A DNA stretch of 64,000 nucleotides from Terriglobia bacterium (GTDB lineage Bacteria > Acidobacteriota > Terriglobia > Bryobacterales > Bryobacteraceae). Below are positions 46,488-55,389 of the stretch, piece by piece. The notes under the pieces were generated by a model. The model had not been told where the DNA came from. It ran no database searches and saw only the letters and a list, made by a program, of their open reading frames with translations. The stretch covers positions 62,001 through 126,000 of the forward strand of contig JAIQFK010000015.1 in NCBI GenBank assembly GCA_020073305.1, given 5' to 3'. Positions within the stretch are counted from its first letter, which is position 1. Each line of letters begins with the position of its first letter. Position numbers and translations under genes: made by a program.

Positions 46488-46668
46488 CTCAAACCAACGC
46501 CATTCAGCACTACACGACGCAAAACAGCGAAAAACAGGCCATTTTCCCTGTGTTTTCTCTTTACATCGGCTTTCACCTTCCGTATCATTGAAACGATTCG
46601 CGGGATGGCGGTGTGCACATCCCTAAGTTTTCATGTTCGATGAGTGAGTTCAATTCTGAGGAGGTTGA

Positions 46669-46971
46669 ATGGCAAGTCAACGAATGACGCAGACCCAGTT
46701 GGTGAGATCACTGGCAGAGTCCGTCGAGGTGCCGAACAAGACCGCGCGGACGTTTCTCGAAAACCTGTCCGCTCTGGCAATCGGTGAAGTGAAGAAGAAC
46801 GGCGTTTTCGTCGTGCCTGGCTTGGGTCGGCTGGTTCGAGTGGACCGGAAGGCGAGAATGGGTCGAAACCCGGCAACGGGTGAAGCCATCAAGATTCCGG
46901 CCAAGAAAGTCGTGAAGTTCCGTGTGGCCAAGGCGGCCAAAGATTCGATCGTGCCGCCGAAAAAGAAATAA
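46669..46971 (+). CDS. HU-family DNA-binding protein
   Basis: A 100-residue nucleoid protein with the HU/IHF fold: TQTQLVRSLAESVEVPNKTA and FVVPGLGRLVRVDRKARMGR, then NPATGEAIKIPAKKVVKFRV with the DNA-grasping arm and the family GRNPxTGE signature. The C-terminal lysines (PPKKK) extend past the usual end. HU bends and protects DNA. GAGGAGG is well placed before the ATG. The transcript ends at a strong bidirectional terminator shared with tatA on the opposite strand. Confidence 0.95.
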   Translation: MASQRMTQTQLVRSLAESVEVPNKTARTFLENLSALAIGEVKKNGVFVVPGLGRLVRVDRKARMGRNPATGEAIKIPAKKVVKFRVAKAAKDSIVPPKKK

Positions 46972-46996
46972 CTCGAAAAATCCGAGCGTCAAAAAG

Positions 46997-47032
46997 AAAA
47001 CCCCGCCATCCCTGGCGGGGTTTTCATTTTTT
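46997..47032. terminator. Bidirectional intrinsic terminator between HU and tatA
   Basis: CCCCGCCA (47001-47008) and TGGCGGGG (47013-47020) form an 8-bp stem flanked by AAAA on the left and TTTT plus further T residues on the right, so it can end both convergent transcripts. Confidence 0.9.
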
Positions 47033-47087
47033 GGATCTTCTGAAGCCGAGATGAGATCCGCCCAACGTGCGGGCAGCTCCTCGAAGC

Positions 47088-47258
47088 TTATGCCTGCTTC
47101 TTCTCTTCGACCTTCTCTTCTTCGCTCTTCAGAGCGGTTTTGAAGTTGCGGATCCCTTCGCCTAAACCCTTTGCCACCTCGGGAATCTTTTTGCCGCCAA
47201 AAAGCAACACGGCCACACCCAGGATGACGAGAAGTTCAGGCATGCCAATGGAACGCAT
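47088..47258 (-). CDS. tatA: Twin-arginine translocase subunit TatA (short)
   Basis: A 56-residue gene read directly from the minus strand. The product begins [20 protein letters not shown] and continues [20 protein letters not shown], then an acidic/basic tail ending EEKKQA. This is the TatA/E pattern: a short N-terminal membrane helix, the FG hinge, then an amphipathic helix with the conserved GxGxxIxxFK. TatA forms the pore for folded proteins carrying twin-arginine signals, such as the Gfo/Idh protein at 9030. AAGGAGG lies 5-6 bp before the ATG. tatB and tatC are not in the window. It converges with HU at a shared terminator. Confidence 0.94.
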   Translation of the reverse strand: MRSIGMPELLVILGVAVLLFGGKKIPEVAKGLGEGIRNFKTALKSEEEKVEEKKQA

Positions 47259-47401
47259 ACGGCCTCCTTCTCATTGTTTATTGTAAGAACGCGGTCCCAA
47301 CGCCGTCAAGCACAAGAAACAGATAGGCGGAATCCGCTACCCGGCCACACTCCTTGTTCCACCACCCCGCGCTGCTATGATGACTGGTTCGGAGATCACA
47401 A

Positions 47402-48640
47402 ATGAAACCTGTTCCCGCGACGAAACAGCAAGCTTTGGTCGACCGGTTGACGAAAGCCTGCGGTGGCGCCTACACCGCCGCCACACGCCGTAAGTACTAC
47501 ATTTCCGGACCGCAATGGGCAGCTGCCTATCAGGGCCAGGCCCTGTTTCATGCCCCGACGCGCGAGGCCATCGGCTTTGAAGACGTCATCCGCGAATACG
47601 CCAAGATCGGCATCGGGCACTGGACGACGCACGATACCGACGTCATCCCCACCCCGGCCCTGGGCAAGGACGAGCAGTGGACCATCGTCAGCCTGATCCA
47701 GAAGAGCCTCAAGAAGCACGGGCTCGAGTGCTCGATGGTGACCACCGAAACCTTCTTCCACGCCGTGTGGGCCGCCAGCCCCGCGGCGGAATCTCCCCAG
47801 GTCCGTGAGTACGCCTCGTTTCGCGTGCGCAATACGGTCGACGTGGGCCACGAGCTGGGCGCGAAGTTTGCCGTGTATTGGCCCGGCTCGCTCGGTTACT
47901 ACACCCAAGGCGCAGTCGAGGAAACCGAGACGCTGCGCTGGTATGCCGATGCCCTCAACGCCGCTTGTGAGCGCGATATCGAGGTTGCCAAAAAGAAGAA
48001 GCGGCCCACGCTGAAGCACTGCCTCGAAGCCAAGCCGTTCGAGCCGCAGGCCGAGATCCTCCTGCCCACCAGTGACGCCATGATGGCGTTCATCTTCTCC
48101 GGCCTGCTCACGCATCCCGAGATGGTCGGCTTAAATCCCGAGTACCTGCACGAGCTGATGTGGGGCGCCGCGCCCCGCGCCGCTCTGGCCCGCGCCCTGG
48201 TGGCCGGCAAACTCTGGCACTTCGATATCAACGACGGCTACCGGCTGAAACACGATGTCGATATCGCCATTGGCTTGGTGAACCCGCTCGACTGGCTTAA
48301 TGTACTGGTGCTGCTCCGCAGCCACAACTACAACGGCCCATTCAATTTGGATTACAAACCCCCGCGCACTACCAGCAACCGGGGTGTCTTTTCCGTGAGC
48401 TTCCCGACCGCAGTCGACCGCTTCATCACCCTCTGGGAAATGGCCGGCGACGTAATCTCCGATCCCATCATCAAAGAAGCACTGGACGCCCTCAAAGCCG
48501 GTGGGGAACCGGTGGATACGCGTGATGCCGAGGCAGTCACTGCCGCCCACCGAGACCTTCTGACTCTGCATGAATTGGTTGCCCATCGCATGTTCCAGAT
48601 CCTGGTCGGCGCGCACCGGGGCCGTACGTTTTCCGCCTGA
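47402..48640 (+). CDS. xylA: Xylose isomerase (class I type)
   Basis: A 412-residue TIM-barrel enzyme converting D-xylose to D-xylulose (and often glucose to fructose) with divalent metals. Motifs match actinobacterial class I enzymes: THDTDVIP with the catalytic histidine H77, LEAKPFEPQAEILLPT with metal ligands E209 and catalytic K211, LWHFDINDG with D275, and FNLDYKPPRT with D317. GGAG lies about 9 bp before the ATG. It stands without xylB or a xylose transporter in the window, so it is probably expressed alone. The surrounding polysaccharide genes fit hemicellulose use. Confidence 0.92.
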   Translation: MKPVPATKQQALVDRLTKACGGAYTAATRRKYYISGPQWAAAYQGQALFHAPTREAIGFEDVIREYAKIGIGHWTTHDTDVIPTPALGKDEQWTIVSLIQKSLKKHGLECSMVTTETFFHAVWAASPAAESPQVREYASFRVRNTVDVGHELGAKFAVYWPGSLGYYTQGAVEETETLRWYADALNAACERDIEVAKKKKRPTLKHCLEAKPFEPQAEILLPTSDAMMAFIFSGLLTHPEMVGLNPEYLHELMWGAAPRAALARALVAGKLWHFDINDGYRLKHDVDIAIGLVNPLDWLNVLVLLRSHNYNGPFNLDYKPPRTTSNRGVFSVSFPTAVDRFITLWEMAGDVISDPIIKEALDALKAGGEPVDTRDAEAVTAAHRDLLTLHELVAHRMFQILVGAHRGRTFSA

Positions 48641-48724
48641 AGATGGGTTTTGCAAGAGAAAAATTACAAAATATTGCACAACCTTTGCTGGTAGGTTTGC
48701 GTCTTCTGCAAGTGGAGGGGCAAG

Positions 48725-48910
48725 ATGTCGACAAAGGTTATGGTGCAACGGTTTAAGGGCCAAGTTCATTGTCCAATCTGTACCCGCAACGTGGACGCGG
48801 AAGTCGAGCAGATCGGGAAGAAGATCCGGGCAGTGCCCGGCCAGAAGTGCCCCCGTTGTATATCGACTTTGGACGTAGCTGCGGTGCTGCAGGTACTACA
48901 AGCGGCCTGA
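48725..48910 (+). CDS. Small zinc-ribbon protein
   Basis: A 61-residue protein with two CxxC knuckles (HCPICTRNVDAE and KCPRCISTLDVA) spaced as in zinc ribbons; the ends are basic and then hydrophobic. Such tiny proteins often bind RNA polymerase, ribosomes or DNA; no specific function is recognised. A start at ATG 48725 is assumed; no strong ribosome-binding site was seen beyond GGAGGGG at 48714-48720, which is well placed. It lies 84 bp after xylA. Confidence 0.65.
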   Translation: MSTKVMVQRFKGQVHCPICTRNVDAEVEQIGKKIRAVPGQKCPRCISTLDVAAVLQVLQAA

Positions 48911-48996
48911 ACCTGTGGATAACGATCCAGTGCGGCGCAGGTAACTACCGTATTGTGATCTAGCTACATTTCTGCGATATTGTTAATGTCTTTGAT

Positions 48997-49224
48997 ATGA
49001 GACGCAAATCGCCAGCCAAACCCGTAGGACCGGTTGTTTCGCCAGAGATCCTGGAGCAGGCGAAGCGCGCCATTTCGCCGGACAAGGCCAAGAGCGTGAC
49101 CAAATGCACGGTCTGCGGCGCCGAAGTCACCGAGGTGTCTCCGGAGCAGCTTTGCTGGGTTTGCCGCCGGCTTAAGACCAGCGCGTGGCATGACATCGAG
49201 CAGCAGATGCCTGCTCAGGAATAG
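48997..49224 (+). CDS. Small zinc-ribbon protein
   Basis: A 75-residue protein with a second, different CxxC pair (KCTVCGAEVTEV and LCWVCRRLKTSAW) after a basic N-terminus. It may bind one zinc. The family is unrecognised. It follows the other zinc-ribbon gene by 86 bp and converges with, and overlaps by 10 bp, the ornithine cyclodeaminase homologue on the other strand. The pair of small cysteine-knuckle genes together is notable. Confidence 0.6.
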   Translation: MRRKSPAKPVGPVVSPEILEQAKRAISPDKAKSVTKCTVCGAEVTEVSPEQLCWVCRRLKTSAWHDIEQQMPAQE

Positions 49225-50168
49225 CGCATCTCCACGCCCCGTCCTTCCTTTAGTCCTCTGTCATAAACGTAACCCGCACAAACCACATCCTCCACAGCGA
49301 GTCCGTTCGACTTGAAGATCGTGATGTCGGTGGATCGACGATCGCGGGCCGGCTTCGACACAACGATTTCCTTCAACTCAACGAGCTTGGGATCCCTCCA
49401 CTCGTCCTCGGCGAGCGCCAGCAAGAGATCGCCTGATTCCATGCGCGCCTGCTCGATGGAATCCACCGCAATACAGTCCGCCCGCCTGATCAGCTCCGCG
49501 GGCAGTTCCCGGCGCCGCGCCTGGTTGGATCCCATGGCATTGATGTGGGTTCCCGGATCAACCCATTCCGAGGACAGCACTGGATCCTTGGCATTGGTCG
49601 CCGTCACCACGACAGCGGAGCCGCGGACAGCTTCTTCCGCGGTGTCGACCGCTGCGACATGGGTAGAAACAGCCGACGCGCACTCGGCGGCAAAGGCGCT
49701 GCGCCTCTCCGCATCGCGGCTCCAGACCTTCACTTGGCGGAACTGCCGGACCGCCAGCATAGCCGCCAACTGGCTTCGCGCCTGGAAGCCCGAGCCGATG
49801 ATGCCCAAGGTATCGGCATCCGCCCGAGCCATATGGCGCGTAGCCAGGCCGCTCACAGCGCCGGTTCGAATCTGCCCCAGGTAATTGGCTTCCATTACGG
49901 CCAAAGGCTGGGCGTCTTCCGCCCGATAGAGCAGGAAAAGAAAATGCGCGCCATGACGGGCGTGGGTCGAGTAAATCTTCGCGCCGAAATAGAGGCCGTC
50001 GCCTGCCGCCATGTAATGCAAGACCGACCCCGTGGGCAGGATCAGCCGCCGCCGCGGCTGGTTGATGGCCTCGCCCCCTGCCAGCCGTTCGAACGCCTCC
50101 TGCATCAATCGGATAGCATCGGTCATCGACAGCATCGCACGAACGTCGGACTCGGTGAAGTAGCGCAT
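49215..50168 (-). CDS. Ornithine cyclodeaminase / mu-crystallin family protein
   Basis: A 317-residue NAD(P)-binding protein. The N-terminal substrate domain has FTESDVRAMLSMTDAIRLMQ and PRRRLILPTG; the Rossmann motif is LGIIGSGFQARSQLAAMLA; and GTHINAMGSNQARRRELP is the conserved substrate/cofactor segment. Family members convert ornithine to proline with ammonia release, reduce imino acids or act as alanine dehydrogenases. The lysine in GAKIYSTH corresponds to the catalytic lysine. The exact reaction is not decided by sequence. It stands alone on the minus strand. Confidence 0.88.
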   Translation of the reverse strand: MRYFTESDVRAMLSMTDAIRLMQEAFERLAGGEAINQPRRRLILPTGSVLHYMAAGDGLYFGAKIYSTHARHGAHFLFLLYRAEDAQPLAVMEANYLGQIRTGAVSGLATRHMARADADTLGIIGSGFQARSQLAAMLAVRQFRQVKVWSRDAERRSAFAAECASAVSTHVAAVDTAEEAVRGSAVVVTATNAKDPVLSSEWVDPGTHINAMGSNQARRRELPAELIRRADCIAVDSIEQARMESGDLLLALAEDEWRDPKLVELKEIVVSKPARDRRSTDITIFKSNGLAVEDVVCAGYVYDRGLKEGRGVEMRYS

Positions 50169-50208
50169 GAGATGCTATGGTGGCACAGCTCAGTGATGGG
50201 AAGGTGGT

Positions 50209-50889
50209 TTACTGCGCTCCGGACGCGCCCTGCTGAATCTTGGCCGTGAGGCCGGCCGCCATGGCGACACGGATCAGCCCGGCAACATTATTTACATGGA
50301 GCTTTTTCATCATGGTCTTGCGGTAACTGCGCACCGTCTCCACGCCCAGGCTCAGCATCACCGCAATTTCTTTGCTGGCCTTGCCCTCGACGATCATTCC
50401 AAGCACCTGAAATTCCCGTGGAGTCAGTTGGGCCAGCAGAGGATGCCGGCTGGCGGCTTCGGGCTCGCCGCGGCGGATCCGCGATAGCAGCCGTTCCGAA
50501 ATATTAGGGCTGAGATAGGAACCGCCCCGGGCTACGGCGCGCAACGCATCCAGCAGTTCTCCCGACGAAGCCCGTTTTACCACATAACCTCGAGCGCCGG
50601 CTCGAATTGAACTGACTACCGAGTCCTCGTCATCGTACATGGAAAGGATAATGACTTTCACATTGGGGCAGTGCCGGAGCAGCTCGGTCGTGGCATCAAC
50701 GCCGTTCAGTCCCGGCAGACCAATGTCCATAAGCACCACATCTGGAGGGGTTTCTGTACAGATCTGAATCGCTTCGGCTCCCGATTCAGCTTCGCCGGCG
50801 ACGGTGAATTCGCCGCTGCGGTCGAGCAGCGCTCGAATACCATCGCGCATGATCTTATGATCCTCGACAATAACAACCCTATACGGCAT
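50209..50889 (-). CDS. NarL/FixJ-type response regulator
   Basis: A 226-residue two-component regulator. The receiver has the acidic pair (VVIVEDHKIMRDG), phosphoacceptor D55 in VVLMDIGLPGLNG and K105 in GYVVKRASSG; the C-terminal LuxR-type helix-turn-helix reads LTPREFQVLGMIVEGKASKE followed by IAVMLSLGVETVRSYRKTMM. The partner histidine kinase is not adjacent, so it is an orphan in this window. Its targets are unknown; no neighbouring gene has an obvious shared site. Confidence 0.93.
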   Translation of the reverse strand: MPYRVVIVEDHKIMRDGIRALLDRSGEFTVAGEAESGAEAIQICTETPPDVVLMDIGLPGLNGVDATTELLRHCPNVKVIILSMYDDEDSVVSSIRAGARGYVVKRASSGELLDALRAVARGGSYLSPNISERLLSRIRRGEPEAASRHPLLAQLTPREFQVLGMIVEGKASKEIAVMLSLGVETVRSYRKTMMKKLHVNNVAGLIRVAMAAGLTAKIQQGASGAQ

Positions 50890-50984
50890 GGCGCGAAAGT
50901 CTACTGTGTGGCGCAGTAGTTTGTCCTTCTATACCACGCCGAAAGGTACGGGAGCAAACTCCCCATCTAACCCTGGTACCGGGA

Positions 50985-51362
50985 TTACTGGTGCGAAGAG
51001 TACTGAGCCTGTGGCGGATTCAGCTTCACTTCAATGGTTTTCTGTTCTTCGTCCACATCGAACATCTGGCCGAAGGTTTGGTAGCCTTTTGCAATAACTT
51101 GCACCTGGATTGAGCCCTGCGGAATGGGAGGAATCTTTGCCCGGCCCTCCTGGTTGGTGCGCGTCTCCCACGTCTTCAGAATCTTTTTGCCGAGCTTCAT
51201 CTTGGCGCGGCCCTTCACAAATTTAACAATTACACTGGCCCGGTCGACGGGGTTCCCACTCAGGGTCTTGACCTCCACGGTCAAAGTCGTCATATCGGCC
51301 GCCGACAAGACGCTCGCAGCAACACCGATCAGGCCTGCGATGAGCAGGAAGCACTTCCGCAT
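50985..51362 (-). CDS. Small exported carboxypeptidase-regulatory-like protein
   Basis: A 125-residue protein. The frame extends to 51500 in arginine-rich noise, so ATG 51362 is chosen; it gives MRKCFLLIAGLIGVAASVLSA as signal peptide. The mature part is one beta-sandwich of the carboxypeptidase-regulatory/CnaB type (TTLTVEVKTLSGNPVDRASVIVKF ... GSIQVQVIAKGYQTFGQMF), the same fold as the N-terminal domain of the Oar-like receptors. Role unknown. It lies 29 bp after hpnE on the same strand. Confidence 0.7.
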   Translation of the reverse strand: MRKCFLLIAGLIGVAASVLSAADMTTLTVEVKTLSGNPVDRASVIVKFVKGRAKMKLGKKILKTWETRTNQEGRAKIPPIPQGSIQVQVIAKGYQTFGQMFDVDEEQKTIEVKLNPPQAQYSSHQ

Positions 51363-51391
51363 AATCCGATTATCCCAAAACCGGTGACGGC

Positions 51392-52717
51392 TCATGCGAT
51401 GTCCGGAAGCAGGAATTTCCCGGGAACGCCGGCGACCGCGCAGGTTTCCTCGGCGGCGCGATAACCGCTGCGGACGGCGCCTTCCATGGTCGCGGGCCAT
51501 CCTGAGCGCGTCCAGTCACCCGCCAGGAAGACGTTGGGCGCAACGGTTTTGGTGTCCGGCCGCAGCACCTCCATGCCTGGACTGGCGGAATATGTGGCGC
51601 GCACTTCTTTGATTACACTCGCTTTCTCCACTTTGGCCTCGCGCACCCGAGGGAAGAATTCCGCGGCCTCTCCCAACGCCAACTCGATCACTTCCGCGCG
51701 AGGCGTTTCCAACAGGTCCCGGGAAGCGCTCACGACAAACTGCAGGTACCGGCCTTGGCCCTTGTTGAACATCCATTGGATCGTGCGGTCAAGCAGCGCA
51801 GCGTGTGGAAGTTCGGTCACCGGCCTGTCGAACCACACGTGGATGCCCGTGATGGGCGAGTGCTGGAACGGCGCAGTGTCGATCCCAAGTTCCGGCGCGA
51901 GCGCCCCCAGACGCTCGAAAGGCACAGTACAAATGTGGAAATCTGCTGCCCGCGACTCGCCCAAGGTCTCAACCGCGGTGGCGGCGCCATCGCGGAACAG
52001 GAGGCGGTCCACCGGCGACCGGGCATGGATGCGCACTGCGCCGATTTTCTGCCAGGCATCCAGACTGTAAAGCTCGCGCAGAGGCACTTGGGGGACTCCC
52101 ATCTCATAGGCATCGGCGCGCGCCAGCATGCCCAGCCAGAACACTTGAAATCCGTGCACCGCCGCCATGCGGTCCAGCTCTTCATTGACCGCGCTGACCA
52201 GCACCTGACGCCAGAATCGATCGATGGCGTGCGGCGTCTGCTTCTTCTGCAGCAGCCAATCCTGCATCGTGATCTGGTCGAGGTCGCGCCGCCGGCCACG
52301 CTCGCGCATGAGGGCCATCATGGCGCGCGCGATCGAGAATTTGTCGGCCGCGCTCAGGCACGCCATGCGCAAAAATGACGCCGTCAGGTGCAGCGGAGCC
52401 GGCAGCGAACCACGCCCCAATTTCGACAGGCGCCCTCCCGGCTCGAGGAAATAGAACTCGCGGTAGAAATGAATCCGGTCGGCCACGCCCAGCCGGCCGT
52501 AAAAATCCAAAAGATTGACGCAACACCGCAGCAGCACGTGCTGGCAATTGTCGATCAGCTCGGCGTCGTCATCACCCGGCGTGACGGGAAACGAGGTGGC
52601 GCGGCCGCCCAAAAATGGGCGCGATTCAAACAGATCGACCCGAAACCCGGCCGATCCCAAGGCCGCCGCCGCCGCCAGACCGGCCAGTCCTCCGCCGACA
52701 ATGTTTACCGAAGGCAT
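51392..52717 (-). CDS. hpnE: Hydroxysqualene dehydroxylase HpnE
   Basis: A 441-residue FAD-dependent enzyme. The N-terminal dinucleotide motif is NIVGGGLAGLAAAAALGSAG, followed by ESRPFLGGRATSF and the HpnE hallmark DNCQHVLLRCCVNLLDFYGR. The C-terminal NVFLAGDWTRSGWPATMEGA is the second FAD-binding motif. HpnE reduces hydroxysqualene to squalene in the HpnCDE route to hopanoids or carotenoids. hpnC and hpnD are not in the window, so the pathway genes are scattered. It lies 24 bp downstream of the DNA ligase gene. Confidence 0.92.
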   Translation of the reverse strand: MPSVNIVGGGLAGLAAAAALGSAGFRVDLFESRPFLGGRATSFPVTPGDDDAELIDNCQHVLLRCCVNLLDFYGRLGVADRIHFYREFYFLEPGGRLSKLGRGSLPAPLHLTASFLRMACLSAADKFSIARAMMALMRERGRRRDLDQITMQDWLLQKKQTPHAIDRFWRQVLVSAVNEELDRMAAVHGFQVFWLGMLARADAYEMGVPQVPLRELYSLDAWQKIGAVRIHARSPVDRLLFRDGAATAVETLGESRAADFHICTVPFERLGALAPELGIDTAPFQHSPITGIHVWFDRPVTELPHAALLDRTIQWMFNKGQGRYLQFVVSASRDLLETPRAEVIELALGEAAEFFPRVREAKVEKASVIKEVRATYSASPGMEVLRPDTKTVAPNVFLAGDWTRSGWPATMEGAVRSGYRAAEETCAVAGVPGKFLLPDIA

Positions 52718-52741
52718 TCCCGCCCGAACATAACGCGTTTT

Positions 52742-54334
52742 CTACCCCGGGGGCAATAAGGCACGCACCGTTTCAATCGTATCCGCGTCCTCGGCTTTCT
52801 TATCCGTTCGCCAGCGCGCGATGCGGGGAAATCGCACGGCGATGCCGCTCCGGTGCCGCGACGATCTCTGAATCGCCTCAAATGCCAGTTCGAACACCAA
52901 CTCGGGCTTGAGTCTGCGCACCGGCCCGAACTTTTCGATCGTATGGTTGCGGACGAACGCGTCAACCTGGCGGATCTCGTCATCCGTCAATCCCGAATAC
53001 GCCTTGGCGAACGGTACCAGCTCGCCCTGGTCCCAAACACCGAAAGTGTAATCCGTAAACAGACTCGCCCGGCGGCCGCTGCCCGGCTGCGCATAGATCA
53101 GGACGGCATCCACCGAGTAAGGGTTGATCTTCCATTTCCACCAGTCGCCACGGCGGCGTCCCACGCGATACGGCGATCCGCGCCGCTTGAGCATGAAGCC
53201 CTCGACGCCTCGCGATCGCGCTTCTTCACGCGTACGCTGCAACTCCTCCCACGATGCGCCCTCGACCAGCGGCGATGCCAGCAAGTGACTTTCCGGCCCG
53301 GCAGCCGCGACGATGCGCTCCAGTTCCGCGCGCCGCCACTCGAGCGACCTTTCTCTCGCATCTTGGCCGCCGTGCTCCAGCAAATCGAACGCCATGAGCA
53401 CGACCGGTACTTCCGCCAGAATCTTCGAGCCCAACTCCTTGCGTCCAATGCGCCGCTGCATCTCGGTGAAGGGGAGCGGTGCGCCATCTTTCCACGGCAG
53501 GACCTCGCCATCGAGCACCGTGCCTTCCGGCAGCAACGCGCCCGCGGCCGCCAGTTCCGGGAATCGATCGGTGATCAGCTCCTCTCCGCGCGACCACAGA
53601 AACGTCCGCCACTGGCGCCGGATCAACTGCGAGCGGATGCCGTCCCACTTCCATTCGATCTGCCATTCGTGGACAGGCCCGAGTTCCTCGACCGTTCCCT
53701 CCAGCGGATAGGCCAGACAAAACGGGTACGGCCGGCTCACGTCCGCATCGCCGGTTGTCTTGGCCAGGATCTCGGTGGCGAAATCGGGGGTGGGCTGCCA
53801 GTCGCCCATCAAGCGGTGAGCCAGCACGTTCGCGTCGACTCCGCTGGCCTCCGCCAGCGCGCGCACCACCAGGTTCTGCGACACGCCGACACGAAATTCG
53901 CCGGTAATCAGCTTGTTCCACGCGAAGCGCTGGCGATCGCTCATCTCGCGCCAGGCTTCGATCATGGACTCGCGCCGCGCGCGGTCGTCCCAGTCGCGCA
54001 TGGGCAGCAAGCGCTGTTCCACCCATTCGTGGAGCGGCCGGCTGCTGGTCGCCTGCGCTGGAGGCAACAGCAGCGCAATGGTCTCAGCGAGATCCCCCAC
54101 CGCTTGATAAGATTCGCCGAACAGCCACTCGGGGATTTTCGCTTCTTCGATAGCCCACGCCGCCAGTTCGCGCGTGGGGATGAGCCGCTTCGGCCGGCGG
54201 CCGATCAGAAAGTGGACGGCCCAGGAGATGTCCGCGGGCGGCGCTGAGCGAAAGTAGCTCGACATGGCCGCAATCTTTTCGTTGGTCTTTGTCGTCTCAT
54301 CCAGCGCGGCGTAAAGATCGGCGAATGCTTTCAC
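52742..54334 (-). CDS. ATP-dependent DNA ligase of the bacterial exonuclease-associated type
   Basis: A 530-residue ligase. The N-terminal domain is the LigB/LigC-like helical region, the nucleotidyltransferase motif EWKWDGIRSQLI has the adenylated lysine K229 (KxDG motif), and later FMLKRRGSPYRVGRRRGDWW contains motif V (K of the lxR/vxK type). It seals nicks using ATP, as an accessory to NAD-dependent LigA. It is coupled by a 4-bp overlap with a metallo-beta-lactamase exonuclease gene, the conserved pair of the ligase-associated DNA-repair operon; the Lhr-type helicase and phosphoesterase that often complete that operon are not adjacent. Confidence 0.92.
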   Translation of the reverse strand: MKAFADLYAALDETTKTNEKIAAMSSYFRSAPPADISWAVHFLIGRRPKRLIPTRELAAWAIEEAKIPEWLFGESYQAVGDLAETIALLLPPAQATSSRPLHEWVEQRLLPMRDWDDRARRESMIEAWREMSDRQRFAWNKLITGEFRVGVSQNLVVRALAEASGVDANVLAHRLMGDWQPTPDFATEILAKTTGDADVSRPYPFCLAYPLEGTVEELGPVHEWQIEWKWDGIRSQLIRRQWRTFLWSRGEELITDRFPELAAAGALLPEGTVLDGEVLPWKDGAPLPFTEMQRRIGRKELGSKILAEVPVVLMAFDLLEHGGQDARERSLEWRRAELERIVAAAGPESHLLASPLVEGASWEELQRTREEARSRGVEGFMLKRRGSPYRVGRRRGDWWKWKINPYSVDAVLIYAQPGSGRRASLFTDYTFGVWDQGELVPFAKAYSGLTDDEIRQVDAFVRNHTIEKFGPVRRLKPELVFELAFEAIQRSSRHRSGIAVRFPRIARWRTDKKAEDADTIETVRALLPPG

Positions 54335-55356
54335 GGTTCGGCCTCGTCCGATGGAAGTTCGGCGTCGTCACGCTCGCCTTCATACTGCGTGTCGATGGCG
54401 TGCGCCTCCAGACCGCTTTCTTCCAGCCAGCGAGCCAGTTGCGCGCGATATCCGTGCGTTACCCAAACGCGCCTCGCCCCCGATGAGCGAATCGCTGTGA
54501 GCAGCGCGGGCCAGTCGGCATGATCCGAGAGCACGAAGCCGCGGTCGATTGACCGCCGTCGCCTGGTGCCGCGGATGCGCATCCAGCCGGAAGCCAGGCC
54601 GGTCGAAAAATCTCCGAAGCGGCGCAGCCATGGCGCTGTCTTCGCCATTGGCGGGGCCAAAATCAGCGCGCCCGTCCAGTCGGTCTTGGGCGGCGCTGAT
54701 CGCGCGTACTGAGTTGCCGCGAGCGCGATGCCGGCATCGCGGTAGAGCCGGTTGAAGGTCTCGACTGCCCCGTGTGTGTAGATGGGTCCGATGGAACTAT
54801 CGACGCCCGCGAGCACGCGTTGTGCTTTGCCCAACGGATACGCGAACAGCACGCTGGCCTTGCCCGCCTGTCGATTACCACGCCACCACGCGTTGATTGC
54901 GGCCAGCGCTTCGGTTGGCTCCAGCCAGCGAAAGATCGGGAGGCCGAAGGTCGATTCCGTGACGAACGTGTGGCACGGAACCGGATCGAAGGGCGCGCAG
55001 GTGGAGTCGGCATCGAGTTTGTAATCGCCCGAGACCACCCAGATCTCGCCCCGGTACTCGAGCCGAATCTGCGCTGAGCCGCGGATGTGGCCGGCAGGAT
55101 GGAGGGAAACGCGCACACCATCAAAAGTGACAGAAGCCCCGTAATCAACGGCTTCAATCAGGCCCTCAGAACCGATCCGGGCTCGCAAGAGCGCCTCGCC
55201 GGCTCGCGTGCAGAGATACCGTTTCGAACTAGGGCACAGATGGTCCGCGTGCGCATGCGTGATGACGGCACGCTCGACCGGATTCCACGGATCGATGTAA
55301 AAGCCGCCGGCCGCGCAGTACAGGCCATCAGGCTGGCGCTCGAGCAGGTTGTCCAC
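54331..55356 (-). CDS. Ligase-associated metallo-beta-lactamase exonuclease
   Basis: A 341-residue protein of the CPSF/SNM1-like branch of the metallo-beta-lactamase fold. The zinc motif HAHADHL begins at H34. Other family features are SLHPAGHIRGSAQIRLEYRG, VVSGDYKLD and the C-terminal FVLSDHADWPALLTAIRSSG with HGYR. Members of this ligase-linked group act as DNA exonucleases in repair of interstrand cross-links and alkylation damage. It starts at GTG, 33 bp from the divergent AlkD-like gene, and its end overlaps the ligase gene by 4 bp. Confidence 0.9.
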   Translation of the reverse strand: MDNLLERQPDGLYCAAGGFYIDPWNPVERAVITHAHADHLCPSSKRYLCTRAGEALLRARIGSEGLIEAVDYGASVTFDGVRVSLHPAGHIRGSAQIRLEYRGEIWVVSGDYKLDADSTCAPFDPVPCHTFVTESTFGLPIFRWLEPTEALAAINAWWRGNRQAGKASVLFAYPLGKAQRVLAGVDSSIGPIYTHGAVETFNRLYRDAGIALAATQYARSAPPKTDWTGALILAPPMAKTAPWLRRFGDFSTGLASGWMRIRGTRRRRSIDRGFVLSDHADWPALLTAIRSSGARRVWVTHGYRAQLARWLEESGLEAHAIDTQYEGERDDAELPSDEAEP

Positions 55357-55389
55357 CGGTGTCTGAAATTAGTATAGAGTGCGAAGACG

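Noticed and set aside
51392-52717. Hopanoid gene cluster around hpnE
   Set aside because: No hpnC, hpnD or squalene cyclase genes lie nearby; only hpnE is supported.
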